From assembly GCA_001949185.1 (NCBI GenBank), contig BDGG01000014.1, positions 1,467,666 to 1,531,665 of the forward strand: a stretch of 64,000 nt of DNA. Direction: 5' to 3'. Shown here piece by piece: positions 37,701 to 49,902 of the stretch. Both the position numbers and the translations under genes were made by a program. Every line of letters begins with the position of its first letter. The stretch's first letter is position 1. The stretch is from Ramazzottius varieornatus (Eukaryota > Tardigrada > Eutardigrada > Parachela > Ramazzottiidae). Below the pieces are notes generated by a model. The model did not search any database. It saw nothing but the letters and a program-made list of their open reading frames with translations, and was not told the DNA's origin.

Positions 37701-38037
37701 TGGAAAAGCTGGCGGATGGGAAAACGGAGAATAACCCCCCGCTGACTGACTGTACAGAGGTAAGCTGATCGTAGGAAGTCTTGAAATCGAGTCGTCGACG
37801 CGCAAGCTTAAATTGTTGGACACGAAAGTTGCGTTATCGAAGCTGACATCAACACACGGATTACAATTTGAAAACTGATTTTTTGTTGGCAGGAGTCGCA
37901 GTTTGAGAGACACTTGGTGAGCAGTGGAATTATGGCTGGGAGAAAGGGTCGAATGACTCCTGAAAATTTTTAGATCGAACAGCAGAGCATTAAACGTGCC
38001 TACGATTTTGAAAGGTAAGCGTTTCGTTTCAGTATAG
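31749..38037. other. Gene-poor region of 6.3 kb
   Basis: The largest stretch without a supported gene. It begins with the promoter side of the neurexin-like gene and ends at the 3' side of the orphan at 38038. Many open frames of 60-146 codons occur on both strands, none with recognisable domains. Frames at 36299-36523 (-) and 36589-37029 (+) are the least improbable but overlap competing frames. Composition is AT-richer than the flanking exons. It could hold long regulatory sequence, non-coding RNA or decayed transposons; none is demonstrable by reading. Confidence 0.5.
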
Positions 38038-39788
38038 TTATTCATGAAGACTTTTGATCTCAAAGTCGTCGACGTCTTGAGACGCCGGTGAACGAAGGTT
38101 TGCAGGGGGATGATTATTGTGGATTGTAGGTAGTCGTTCCGTATTGGGATGGGCGGAATTCGAATTGGCAGCAAAGATACCTGAACGGCTGCCTGATGAG
38201 CTCAAGCGACGTCGGCGGACGGGAGGAGCTGCATTCAGAGCGGACATAGGAAACACTTCGGACGGATCTCGCGGGTAATGGTACTGTAGCGTTGAGAAAC
38301 GAGTTTGAACTAACTTTCAAACCAACAAGTAAAACGAGTTGCGATCTTTCTTACCTTGAAGGAGCGATTGAACTGCGCATAGTTTCCGGCGGAATGCTGA
38401 AAGTGTCGCTGAAAGTCGCCAAAGGTATGGAAGGTTCCACCTTTCTTTGCCGGTTCCACGGTAGCATTGGTCTCTGTGCTATTACTCGGTCCAGCAGGCG
38501 CGGAGGTAGGTTTGTGAATCTGTAGGGGTATCTTTCTTGGACGGAGTGAGCCTTCCATGTTCGTATGACACATAATGTCCAGGCTGAATACTGAACCGTC
38601 CCTGGCCAGACTCCGTAGTTCCTCGTACGAGGAGTCTAAATATCCCTCGTGTTCACCATAGGTCTCAACATAACCGTCGGGCTTTTGATGGGAGAAACTA
38701 CAGACCAAGGTATATCTTGAACAGTGGCATCAGTAACGGAATTTGGAGCTCGATGATTTACCCGCAGGTGCACAGTCCCGGCTGACGAGGGGTCAAGCCG
38801 TCGACGCTGTCGTTCATGCTCAGTTCCGAACCGACAGAAGCCAGTCGACGATTGGTCCAGGGAGTCGGCGGTCGGTGGTGGTACGTCCTGGCCATGGAGG
38901 CAGTGATGGCGGCAGGCTGCAGACGGTGGGCCACCCTCATGCTGCTTTCCGCTTCCAACTCATCATCATACTCGTCATCCTCTTCCTCGTCGTCCTCGTC
39001 GAAGAACATCGACCTTCGGGTACGGACTGTATTAGCAGTAGCCTGTCAAAGACCAATTCAACTGAAGTCACACGTACAAACATACGACACCGAACAACTA
39101 GGATTAATTTGACGAATAAATTTTCATTGGTTCTAACTAACAAAGGCACAAAAGACAGTTTAATTAAATATATAGCAGGGAAGATTTGGGCTATGTTTTT
39201 TACCTGGGATGGTTCGATGGTGAGCTTGGGGGGTGGTGCCAGTGGGCTGTGCGCCGATTCGCGACCTTGGCTCTGACCTAGGCCTCCTTCTTCTTCGGAA
39301 GGTTGCAGTGAGTCGTCTCGGTAGCCCGAATCATCACTGTGAGACTTGTTAGAAAGGCCAGAAGAGGTGCCTGGTCGAGTCATGGCCAGTAAGGGACCAC
39401 TGAAGGATTTTGTGGATTTGTCGCTGCCGTTGGAAGCGATCGAAGGCTTGTGGGAGACGGTGTAGTCCACAGGGAGATCTGCCGAAGGTGAGTCAGCATG
39501 ACGGCTGAGCGGCCTTGAGCGCGATCGAGGTCGAGAAGGTACGGCCTCTTCCAGCTGTGCTTGCCCCTGTGCGTGCGGGTTCTCTTGATCGATCGATGGA
39601 CGCTTTGATCCAGCGGCAACTGTTACAGGGGCGCTCACCGAGGTTTCGACACGGCTTGGGTTGCCGGTGTTAACGTTGTTGTTGAGGAGATTGTCGACAC
39701 TGGTGCTCTTCTGACTGCAACTCTTTGAGGAAATGTCAGAAACGCGCGCTCGTTGAACGCCACTCAGCTGGCTTAGGCCACAGCCCAT
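38038..39788 (-). CDS. Orphan N-terminally myristoylated/palmitoylated, largely disordered protein
   Basis: Four exons join in phase: 39788-39204, 39042-38762, 38697-38355, 38283-38038, giving 484 residues. I do not recognise the family. The N terminus MGCGLS fits the N-myristoylation rule (Gly2, Ser6) with Cys3 for palmitoylation, so plasma-membrane association is likely. The next 190 residues are Ser/Pro-rich and disordered, with HSDDSGYRDDS resembling a phosphodegron or kinase-recognition cluster. Exon 2 opens with basic RTRRS and a strongly acidic run (FFDEDDEEEDDEYDDELE). Exons 3-4 contain a Tyr-rich stretch (YVETYGEHEGYLDSSYEELR), a His/Phe/Gln-rich patch and a basic VRRRRLSSSGSRS site, ending VDDFEIKSLHE. 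Start chosen for the myristoylation motif; an upstream in-frame codon exists. A signalling scaffold is possible but unproven. Confidence 0.75.
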
Positions 39789-42700
39789 ATTTCGCCGAAA
39801 GTTCTTCCACTTCCAACTTCCTATGGACGGTATGCCGTGCGTACGGTGTAACACCTCTTATTTAAGTAGGGTCGTGAAGAGCGCCACATGATGGCCAATA
39901 ACAGTAAACAAAGGTCAAAATAAAAATTTTCTGCGAACAATCCGCAACGAGAAACGAAATCAGAACTGAAAACTTGTTACCTAACGTATAAAAATGTAAA
40001 TTTGGCGAAGTCCTCCGACGATTACCATGAGTAACAAACTGTTTTCGTCCAAAATTGCAGTATAGCGGTCTCGTAGATGGTTATTTGAACGGAAAGTTCA
40101 CTCAGACATCGGGGAATCTGTTGGTGGAATATCTTCGACATAACCGTGTTCGGCAAAAAACGGATAATTTGAAACTAACCTTGAGCCTTCTTGTTTCCCA
40201 GGACTATGTATCGCGCGGACGGTCAACGAATGATTCAGCGTTGGCGGTTCCTTGAATGGTGCATGGAGATGAAAGGAAGATGAAGATGAAAGATGAAGAC
40301 GAAGAGAAAGGCAGAACAACGATGCACAGTGGCATGTACAAGACACGCTGCGAGACCTTGTCTAATGAGAAGCACGACTTACTACATACAGGCATCAGCC
40401 TCGATCCAGGTGTGCCTTTTCCATAACAAGAGAGCTAAGGTGACGGTGATTCGCGGAAGAGAGCACTATTCAACGGTAATTACGACTAGCAGTGAGAGGG
40501 GAATCACAAGACCCAACGGCATGGCAGTCAATATGTTGATAATGATGAAACACTGTTACGAGCACCGATGTTACCGGCTCGATAGATTACTGCAGATACT
40601 GTCATACGGGTCTATTGTGTGCAAAGCAGCTTGAGCCTGTCTTCGACCGCTATCGATCCAGGAAATGGATATAAAAGGGAGGTCCTTATTGCTTCTTGTT
40701 TTCGCAGGGGAAGAGACGGCGAGCGGCCTTGAGGAGCGTTCACCTCGTCCACCTTCCGTGTTCAGCAGAAGCCTCAATGGATTATGGAGCCTCAAGTCTA
40801 ATCGATACAGCGGTATTCTCCGTACAAGCTCGACGATGAAAGAACATTCAGGTGAGGTCAGTGTTTTAGTAGGTTGACGAAATTGTGCTCTCCTCTGTAG
40901 ATGGCGCGTCCAGGGCTGTGTAGAAGTGGGCGTGGAAGGTCGTCTGCCCAGAAAGTTAATAACGGACCTAACGGATTCGGTGAGACGCCCCATGGACCAG
41001 AGCGAAATGGACAAGAGTCTCATTTCCGGGAACCTTCGAAATGATGAGAATGCCCAACTAAACAGCGCAGGGGTTAAAGAGCCTGTCTAAAGAAACGAAC
41101 TTTAATTTCGGATTCCGGTGGAGAGTATTATTTCTGGTTACCGGTCCGCTTTTCCATGTGGTTTCTTCTGTGAGCGTCCGCAGACTCCGCCTGCAAGGTC
41201 TTCCCAGCGATGCTTCACAACACCGTGGTCTGCTCTTCTTCTTTTCACGGTGCTGTACGGAACGATTACTCAGGAGGGAGGGAAACGTTCACCGCGCTAA
41301 AAGGTTAGGTGACCAAAAGGCAATTTTAGTGTTTCAAAAGGCGAACTGGCCAAAAGGTTTAAAGGTCAGAAGGTTTTGCTAAAGGGTGACTGTGCTAAAA
41401 GCCAAAATGCCCAAAAGGCATACTGGTATAGTGCCGTTTATCATTTTGTTTGGGACTCCTTCGTGTCTCAACCCGCGCACGATGTCACTATTGAACGCGC
41501 GAAACGCAATAGCGCGTTTAACAGTGACGCGCGACTGCGTTTCTGATCGCTTCATTTTGCTGAGGATAAACAGGCGCAGAGACAGGCGAGCCACTCCGCC
41601 GCAAAAGGGAGGATGCTGGGTCGCTGGGAAGGTTTCGAGAGGTGGCGTACTGAGGGATATGATTGGGTCTCCGCTTGATTTACGATGGAGAATGGCGTCA
41701 AGTGGGTGCGCGCGTTATCGCCAAAGTCAAACTTCCCATTCTCTAACTGGGGTCGCCGGCGCTCGCCGCGGACCGAAGCTCGATGTGCTTTGGCATTGTT
41801 GGGTTGGCTGTCAAAGAGTGCAGTCAAGCGACAAACAAGTAGCTCAACGTAGCAGCTCTCGAGGTTGGCGTATTGATCTTTCATATCAATTGTTTATAGA
41901 ACTGTGGGAAGGGCAGCGCTACTGCAGATGGTAGGCTCGATGGCCATCGCTGAAGGGATCACGCAACGTGTCCCTCGACCATGTATATGCAAATTGAAAG
42001 AGCCAACACCGTATGCTCAACCACACTGTTTCACCCCTTATCCCTATCCACCAGGGATTTAATGAAGCAGCCTTTAATATGATGAAAAGGCATGCACCAT
42101 GCGCCTTGGCCTTGGCTACCGTTTGGCCTCGGGGGCTTCTGTTAGTCGAAGAGACTTCCCGGAACCTGCTTTTGTGAGAAGCTCGGAGGATCTCACGCCC
42201 TCAGTAAACTTCTTCTTATGTAATCGTCTGTTTACGAAATTGATGTACTCCAAACTTGGGAGAGTCCTTCCTCAAACTAACTGCAGACGTACGACTGGTT
42301 CCCACGCGCCACCCACTCGCGTTTTGTGATCTACAAGGTCGACCCTTGTACTATTCGCTTCGAAAATTGATTTCATGATGGCATTTTTTAGAAAGGACAA
42401 AAGATCGTCCATGTAGGAGAGAGGCCCTTGTTAACCTCAGACGAAAAGCAGTAGGCTGTAGGAGGAAATGCTGCTTTGGTGGGATAGTCTGCAGTCCGTC
42501 ATTCGTGGTATACAGGATACGCCGTATCAACGCAATGATGATTGATGGCTCTTGACTGCGCGTCACATGTAGTCAGTCAGTCAGTCCTAACCACACGGAA
42601 AATTGTGTTGCTGTTGTCGAGCGTCCAGAGTATAATACCTATGTACAAAGCTTTGGCCTCACAGGCAATCGAGCAAGTTTGCAGACAGCCCTGAAGTTGT

Positions 42701-44036
42701 GCTCGATGGGCAACCCCGTCCCGCAGGAACCTCCGTCCTTATTATCCCGCTAAGCAGCCTAAGCTGTCCCGGCCCACAATAATAGGAAATCAGCCACCAA
42801 GAGTTGAGGCCTGAAAGGAGCGGAAGGACCCAGTCAGCCAGGATCTGCAGCCAACAAGTAGTAGCGGCGCATCCCAACTGTCCCTCGTTTTTGTATTGAT
42901 GCGTGCACGTACGCACCACTCTAATTCTTTACTCAAGTTCGTTCATCGGGAAGGAACTAGCGGAAACCTCGCGTTCAGGCCGTACAGCACAGTACCCGGC
43001 AAGGCACTTTGCAGCTTGTCATTCCTCATTTGCCTAGACTAATCGTTTGGCCCCAAATTGCATAGTACCTTGTCCTACACCTCGCTGAGGCTCCTATCTC
43101 CCAAGCGTTCCCATCTCCACTGCATTGATCAACCGTATTCCAAAGTCATTTGCACTTTCTCATCTTTTCAAACGAACGGAATTCGAAACTGACATCCGTC
43201 GATGTTTTGTAGCCCGCATTTAACTTATCAAAGTACCTTGTTAACCCTGCAGATTACTGCGTCGATCGATATATTATTTATACTGAAGCCTTGGAAGGTC
43301 TTGCCTGCTGTTTCCCAGTCAAAGCCCATCATATCACTGCAGATTACTACTGCGATATCATACGTTCTCCTACACTGTGCTCTTCCGTGTCATTTTGCAC
43401 ACTTTCCTGTGGCATTTCCTGGCCTCGGCCATATTTGGAGCATAAGACATGGAGAAAGTAATGTCAGTATAGCACGGAAAGGTGAGCTTGCAGGGTTTCG
43501 ATTCAAAGGGTATGAGGGTATGAGTCCTTCGTCACGCACCACCAGCCTGCGTCAAGGTGGGTCGTCTTTGACACAAAAGCCGGCCAAAGTTATATAGTGC
43601 GAGAGGAGCCGGAAATGGGACGACGCGGATGAGGCTACTGCCAAACGCCTGTGCGGCATTGGGGTGGAGTGTCGACGAGAAGAGGCCGTAAATCACGCCA
43701 GATAATGCCTTGTACTGTTTTAATGGGTGTGTTCCCCCTTTTCTGCTCCTTACACCGATACAATGGCGCTGTGCGTTAAAGTTGGTCGATCGAGCACGCA
43801 AAGTGAACAATAATGAAAGACCTCGGTAGATGTCGAATGGGAAGACCTCCGTATAACTATACTGTATACGTAACATGACTATTCTTAATTAAGGCCGCGG
43901 CCGCGCCGTCAAGAGTGTGTATGAGTGCAACACGCAGAGAGTTTCCATTGAGGAGGCCAGCTACTGTACATTAAGTGAAAGGTGTCGATTTTTGTACTTC
44001 AACGTGGGTGTCGTTACAGGGAGCGCTGCATGCAAC
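39789..44036. other. Gene-poor region of 4.2 kb between divergent genes
   Basis: Lies between the orphan at 38-39.8 kb (-) and SCYL2 (+), so both promoters should be here. It contains degenerate AAAAGG repeats (about 41290-41430) and a 15-base imperfect inverted repeat (about 41475-41525). A GGCCGCGGCCGC-type GC-rich patch near 43893-43905 and a probable 5' UTR intron acceptor near 44019 precede the SCYL2 start codon. No gene is supported. Confidence 0.5.
41290..41430. repeat. Degenerate short-period repeat rich in CCAAAAGGC/CTAAAAGG
   Basis: About ten occurrences of (C)AAAAGG or AGAAGG/TAAAGG variants spaced roughly 10-20 bases apart on the + strand, for example GACCAAAAGGC, TTTCAAAAGGC, GGCCAAAAGG, GCCCAAAAGGC. 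Too degenerate for a clean period. Confidence 0.55.
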
Positions 44037-47000
44037 ATGTTGAGGCCGTCCTCATCATCCTCCAACAACGGGACTCCGTCTAGCTCACGGAAATGCAGCG
44101 TGACAAGTGGTGGTGGTGGGCCCACTGTGGGCGACAACGGCGCTGCTGTACCCACTACGGCACAGCTCCTGTCGAAGACGCTACAACAAACACCTTCGCC
44201 ACAGATTACGGCACACTTTCCTTCCAACAGCATGCTGGAGTTCGGCGACCATCTGGGCTATTACGGACCGGAAGGAGCTTGGAAAATCCACGAAGGCCAC
44301 CGGCGATCCACCAATGAGGTACGTGCAATGCCAACTCAAGCTCTTGCTCATGTTACTCTCTCCCACGTTGAGAAGGGGACTTAACGCAAGGCGTCAGGGG
44401 GAAATGTCTATATGATTACACCGTCGACTGGGTAATTAATTGTTGAAAGAGGATTCCCTGTAATTTAGCTCATCTCCCTTTTCCGCTCTTTGCGACCTCC
44501 TTTTCCTTCTGTTTTATTTCCGGTTTTCTAGTACTCGAATAGTTTGGAAGAGTTGAGACATATGGGTTCAAATATTGTACAAACAATTAACGTTTTCTGG
44601 AAACGTCTTGAGAGAATAGATATCCATCAGGAAAAGAATCATTTCCGACTGATTGTTTCAACTGGAAGTTCTCAATACTGAATATTCCAGCAGGTCATGT
44701 GAGAGGCGCGACAGCTTTGGCTCTATTTACGAAAAGCGCCAGCAGAGGTTGACGAGTCCAATTTAACACTGTTGGCACATGCATCGATTCATTAGAGCAT
44801 AAGCTAACTTTCGACACCCTGCGTTGTCTTTTGACGGGGGAAACGGCGGGATGTTAAAGGATCGTTTACATAGGGGATCACGCTGTGTTATTCTTTGATA
44901 GGCTGTGTCCATATTCATCTTTGAGAAGCGAACCGCCGAAAAGCTCCACAAACCTAAACGAAAGGGCACCATCACCGAGCTGTACAAGAAGGGCTTCCGC
45001 CAACTGGAACGTATTCAGCATGCCCGCTTCTTCAAAACTCTCTGTCCCCTCGAAGAGACACCGTAAGTCTATATGGTACCACCGAAGAATCTGCTGCCGA
45101 GTCTCAGCTCTTAACCTCATTCGGCCTTTTCTATCAAAGTTCTACTGTTCTACGGTGTTGACAATGCATCCCTTCCGCTGCAACTTTTTGATCAGCGGTC
45201 GTGTCCACCGGACTACCTTAGCTATGCATAGTTTATAGACCAACCACCCAATCAAAACTTTACAGCGGAAAGGATGCACTTTCAACACTGTATCGCAGAG
45301 CCTCGTCTAGGTTGGTGGCCTGCACCAAGCCGGCCATGTTTTTGTGGAGCTACGATACGTTCGACCATAGATTCGGGTCGCGAGTCGAAACGAGCAGTAA
45401 CTCGGCAGCCCTGAGCCGCGGACAATGAGCGGTTACAGTGAGGCAGCAGTGAACGGGATGTTGCTTGATTGTTGCAGGGATGCATTGTTGGTCGTGGGAG
45501 AGGCGGTGATTGGGTCTTTGTCGGATATCATCGGCAACGAGCGCATTTCGTCCTACCGCTCACCGGAACGAATGACGGTAAGAGCCTCAACCCCGCACTC
45601 GATGACCAAACACAAAATGTCCGCCAGTTGGATAGACATCAACGACATCCATGTATGCATGGCATCTTTGAATGCTTTGTCTGTTGGTAGGAATGCCCCT
45701 TACTGGATCTGGAAATTAAATGCGGACTGTGGCAGGTGAGAAGAAGACACTGACAAACTAAGTAAATTTTTTTCTTCCCTTCAACCACATGTGACCTTGC
45801 AATCTCACGGTAAACAGTGCCGCTGACGCCTCTCGCTGGGAGAAGTGCGTGACCGTGACGGAGAGGAAATCTGTTGTTTGTCCAATTTACTTGAGTAGAA
45901 AGCTGGCTATACTGTATCCTCAAGCTCCCATATGCCTGCCAGTGGTGTCCATCCAACGGCAAAAGGTTTGAGGAGTCTATATCCCGTTGTAGTGTGCCTC
46001 AGCGAAATTCATTTCGAACTAGTTTTGCTTTCGATTGCTTCCGCGAGACTTAAGGGACTGTATACAAGGAACTAAGAATCTTTTCGAGGAGTGAGCGTTC
46101 GACCAAAATTTCTGGCTAAGCTTGTGGCATTGTATTGACTGCCTTTCTAATGCGTACTATGGGATGATTGATTCTGATGGCCAGGTGCACGGTGGTTTTC
46201 GCGTTACCTTTGATGACTTTTTCTTCGGCTGTTGGAGTGTCCACACCTTGGAGTTGCGTGGCAGGTGAGCAACGCTAGCAGTAAGAGTTTCTTGACGTTG
46301 CACAGAGGAGAGCAGTCGATTGGGAGAGACCGTGAACGATTAGTGCCAGATGCCACTTTACGTCCTTCTCCCTAACTTCCTTGGCGTCCTCTTGTTGTTG
46401 GCAGTGCCTTGCAGTCAGGCCGGAAGTCAGTTTGTGTCGTTAGCGGTTCTTGCTCCATTACCCTTTCCTCATCTCCCCCACACACTCAATCTACGGTTCC
46501 TTCAACCAAGCATTACACTTCCACTCCCGTCGGAAACATTTCGCTTCCCTATCAGGAAGTTGTTAGGAAAGCACGCTCGAAGAAGCTGTCTAATAAGAGG
46601 GATGAAGGGTTTTTTATGTAGAACCAGAGTGGCGGAAGAGCCGATAAGACTTTGTTGTCTTTGCTTCAGTGACCACAACGTGGTCGCTGATTGTCAATTA
46701 CGATGGTTGAACGACAAAAGAGTTAGATATGTATGTATAACCGTATGTTCCTTGTCTTCTTGCAGATTACCGAAGGCCTGATACATTTGCATACCAGCGA
46801 GCACTGCATGCACGGTAATCTGTGCCCGGAGAGCATACTGGTTAGCATCAACGGTACATGGAAATTGGCCGGCCTGGAGTTTGCCGAAAAGTCCCACGGG
46901 TCCCACGTCGACGCTTTTGATAGTATTCGATGGAGCAGCAAGTTCCCCAAGCTGGGCCAGCCCAACCTCAACTTTATAGCTCCTGAAGTGCAACTGCAAG

Positions 47001-49601
47001 CCACATGTAGTACAACAAGCGACCTCTTCTCCCTGGGAATGACCATCTGCGCCATCTATAATCAAGGCAAATCGCTCCTGCAGTGCGACCATAACCCGGC
47101 CTTGTACGAAACCCAACTCAATGAGGTAACTACAGTATTGAGATAGAAGCCATCATGCTATACTGAAATGCGGGAAGAGAAAACCAATGGTAACGAGTAT
47201 TTTTCGCACGAGCGGGCGTACTTTTTCTAATGGACGATGAAAGCGGGTGCGCCATGAACTGAGAGTTCATTGTACACGGATTATGGTGGAAAAAGCTTTT
47301 TTGGTGTTGAAGAACTAGGAAATCGTCAATAAAGGGTTTACCTTTTTTCTCTATGTGTTTTACAGTTGGTACTTCACAACCAGGAATTTGTAATGCAAAT
47401 GCCCGTTAGTTTGCAAGAGGCAGTGGAGCAGCTACTCCAGCGTGATCCTCACGACCGTCCCACTGCCCAGATGTTTTCCATGGTAAGTCAATGCGATTGT
47501 GTCAAGACATCTTCCCGTCTGAGGGGCTCTGGAGAGCCGAGGCTGACATTGACTTGTGTCGTCTCGAGACCTCTCCATCAACTCACTAAAGACCCTGTTT
47601 TGCATTTCTTACAAAGCCCCCAGACGTTAACCTTTGGCCTTCTTCTGTGTAGATGAAGTATTTCACTGATCCGGCCTTAACATGTCTGCGTCGACTGGAA
47701 TTACTCGATCAAATGTTCCCTTCACAAAAAGCCGAGTTTTGCCCCATTTTGCGCGACACCATGCATGCCATCCCACGCGTGAGTATCCCACCAGCTCCAG
47801 GTCCCTGGACACATTTGCATGGTCATCCAATTACCTGCCACTTCACCCCATGTCAACAATACCACACAGAGTAACGGGAAATGAGAGACCGATGATAGAC
47901 ATAGCCGCTCTCCTTAATTCAAACAAGATAGATGCGAGAGTAATTATCCCTTTGATGGTGAGGAGGATCTAAAAAGGTCTGAATGGCAGTAGACTGGTGA
48001 AGATCTATTTGGCTGGTTGTAGAAACTGTGGCAAAGTCGAGTACTTCCGGCACTGAAGAAGGACCTGGCCAACCGCGATTTCGCCCCCTTCGGCATTTAC
48101 CCATTGTCGTACATGATCGAACATTCAGACAAGCTGGACTATGCCGAAATCTATCGCCCAGCAGTCGAACACATCTTCCAGGAAGCCGACAAGTCTCTGC
48201 AGACGCAGGTTATCCTTCTTCGCAACCTCTCCACCTTTGCCAAGTTCGCTCCGCCTGACGAGATCCAGCAGCTTTTAGTTCCAATCTTAGAAAACGCCTT
48301 ACAGTCCCACAATCCCGAAATACTGGTTAGTCCTCAAAGGAAAGAGTGAATTTCACCAGTCCTACATTTCTACAGTAACATGCTTTTCCTCGGACAGGAA
48401 GCCGGTGTGCTGTGTTTCGGAAAGTTTTACGCAATAATTCGCGATGAAGCAACCAAATTCCACCTCTTCCACAGCCTGAAAAGTCTGCTGGCCAAACGGA
48501 CCGATTATTCCATCAAAGTAAGCTACCACTGCACACAGGTGGCTACCGTTTCATGCGCCAACTATTGCCATGTTTTCAGGTTCAAGCAGCCCTCATCGGA
48601 TCGCTGGAGAAAGTGATGAGCCATCTGAGCAAGGCTTTCGTGCTAGACGACATTATTCCAACGCTGGCGGAAGAACGACTAAATTATTCCACCGACTGCG
48701 TCAATCCTCTCATCGGTGAGTCCAAACTTGTGACCTTCACTTTGCGACGCAGTAATCCTGCGCCATCTCATGTTTCGCAGATTTTTACCGGCACATTCTG
48801 AAGGACGTCCGCTTCGCCGTCACACCGGAAGCCATTACCCGCTTCATCTTGCCTACTGTCCTGCCTTTGCTGACGCATCCGGATCTGACCAGGGAACAGG
48901 CACAGCGATGATCGCTTGGAATTCTGACTTCCGAAAGTTAATACAGTATTATAATCGTGTCTGTCCGTTTTAGTTTATCAATCTGGACACGCTGATCAGG
49001 GATCTTCTGGCACAAGTGGAGAAGAAGCAGCGGACCAAGTTCAAGCTAGAAGCGCCACCTATCCTGTCTCCACCTGGAGCCAACACCAGTTCCTCACTGC
49101 ACAACGGCGGTACGTCCAGCGCCAGCAGTTCGCGACGAAGCAGCCTCAACGTCAACGGCGGACCACATATCATCTTCACCGCTGGCGATTCGGCCACCTC
49201 CTCGCGCTCTTCATCACCCACTCGCTCCCGCCGCTCTTCCTACAACCCCCATCCACACATAGCCCCCAAAGCTGCCTCTACCATATTCCTTAACGTTGAA
49301 GACCACAGCTCTTCCAGATCCAAAAGCAGTAAGCTACAAATCACAATTCAACACAACTACTTTCAGAAATATCTCTTTCGGCTTTAGGTCCAGTGAGTCC
49401 CGAAAGACGCGGAAGTTTCCTCAATTTCCCAGGTTTTCCCCCCGGACTGAATGCTTCACAGCGCCGTCATTCAGCAGTGACCATTCAGGCTATAGGCAAC
49501 CAAATGGTAACAGAAAAGTTAACCATCATTTCGATCCCCATTGTTTCCCTTTTGACATGCTTTTTTTGTTGCAGGTCTCGCTGTTCGCGGGCAGGTCGTA
49601 A
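44037..49601 (+). CDS. SCYL2: SCY1-like pseudokinase 2 (clathrin-coated vesicle associated)
   Basis: Fourteen exons join in phase (44037-44318, 44902-45062, 45478-45577, 45691-45735, 46766-47125, 47366-47482, 47653-47778, 48023-48325, 48398-48517, 48580-48715, 48781-48899, 48974-49328, 49388-49506, 49575-49601), giving 789 residues versus 929 in human. A Ser/Thr-rich N terminus precedes a kinase-like fold: AVSIFIFEKR, LERIQHARFF, ITEGLIHLHTSEHCMHGN, LNFIAPEVQ. The catalytic HRD is replaced (CMHGN) and DFG is absent (LAGLEF), as in the SCYL family. HEAT-like repeats follow (VLPALKKDL, VILLRNLSTFAKFAPPDE, VQAALIGSLEKV, FVLDDIIPTL), then a disordered Ser/Arg-rich tail that is much shorter than in vertebrates. 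Family role: adaptor for clathrin/AP2 traffic between plasma membrane, endosomes and TGN. One intron (48900-48973) begins GC, not GT. The converging syntaxin gene ends about 210 bases away. Confidence 0.93.
44319..44901 (+). other. Long first coding intron of SCYL2
   Basis: 583 bases of AT-rich sequence between the exon ending in the kinase-like N-lobe start and the AVSIFIF exon. No gene inside. Confidence 0.5.
45063..45477 (+). other. SCYL2 intron of 415 bases
   Basis: A second possible acceptor near 45267 would add a frame that reads to a stop and does not match the family; the acceptor at 45477 gives DALLVVGEAV, matching the family. Nothing else seen. Confidence 0.5.
45736..46765 (+). other. 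Longest SCYL2 intron, 1030 bases
   Basis: Separates the tiny 45-base exon (45691-45735) from the exon encoding ITEGLIHLH. Contains several short open frames on both strands, none supported. Confidence 0.5.
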
Positions 49602-49812
49602 ATGCCTGCTGTTGAAAAACAACATTCGCAATGGCTCGTCGTTCACAGACGCTGTACAGAACTTTATTCTAATTTTGTTAATTTTGTTGTTTACGACTAG
49701 TAAAACACTCTGGTATTTTTGGGACGAAGTATTGTCACGACCTAGACACGCAAAACGTACCGGAGAATGGTTAAAGAACGAGGAAAAACAAGCTTTCAAT
49801 AAGTTTTCTGAC

Positions 49813-49902
49813 TTAGCTGCCAAGGTAGACACTGAGGCCAATGATCAAGAGAATGGTGACCGCCACCACAAGAAGAATCACCGTACGCTTTCTTGACTTA
49901 CC
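49813..49902 (-). other. Alternative last exon b of the syntaxin (membrane anchor)
   Basis: Acceptor TTACAG then GGT AAG TCA; encodes GKSRKR followed by a helix ending GLSVYLGS and a TAA stop. In frame with the SNARE exon (phase 0). Its sequence differs from exon a at nearly all hydrophobic positions, so it is a diverged duplicate, not a recent copy. Confidence 0.75.

Noticed and set aside
40571-41040. Small two-exon gene around 40665-40930 (+), or the 150-codon frame on the minus strand
   Set aside because: Joining the exon ending near 40850 to the acceptor near 40900 brings an early stop, and the two strands compete with no domain on either.
45267-45440. Alternative SCYL2 exon starting at the acceptor near 45267
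   Set aside because: It reads to a stop and does not resemble the family, while the acceptor at 45477 restores DALLVVGEAV and the correct phase.
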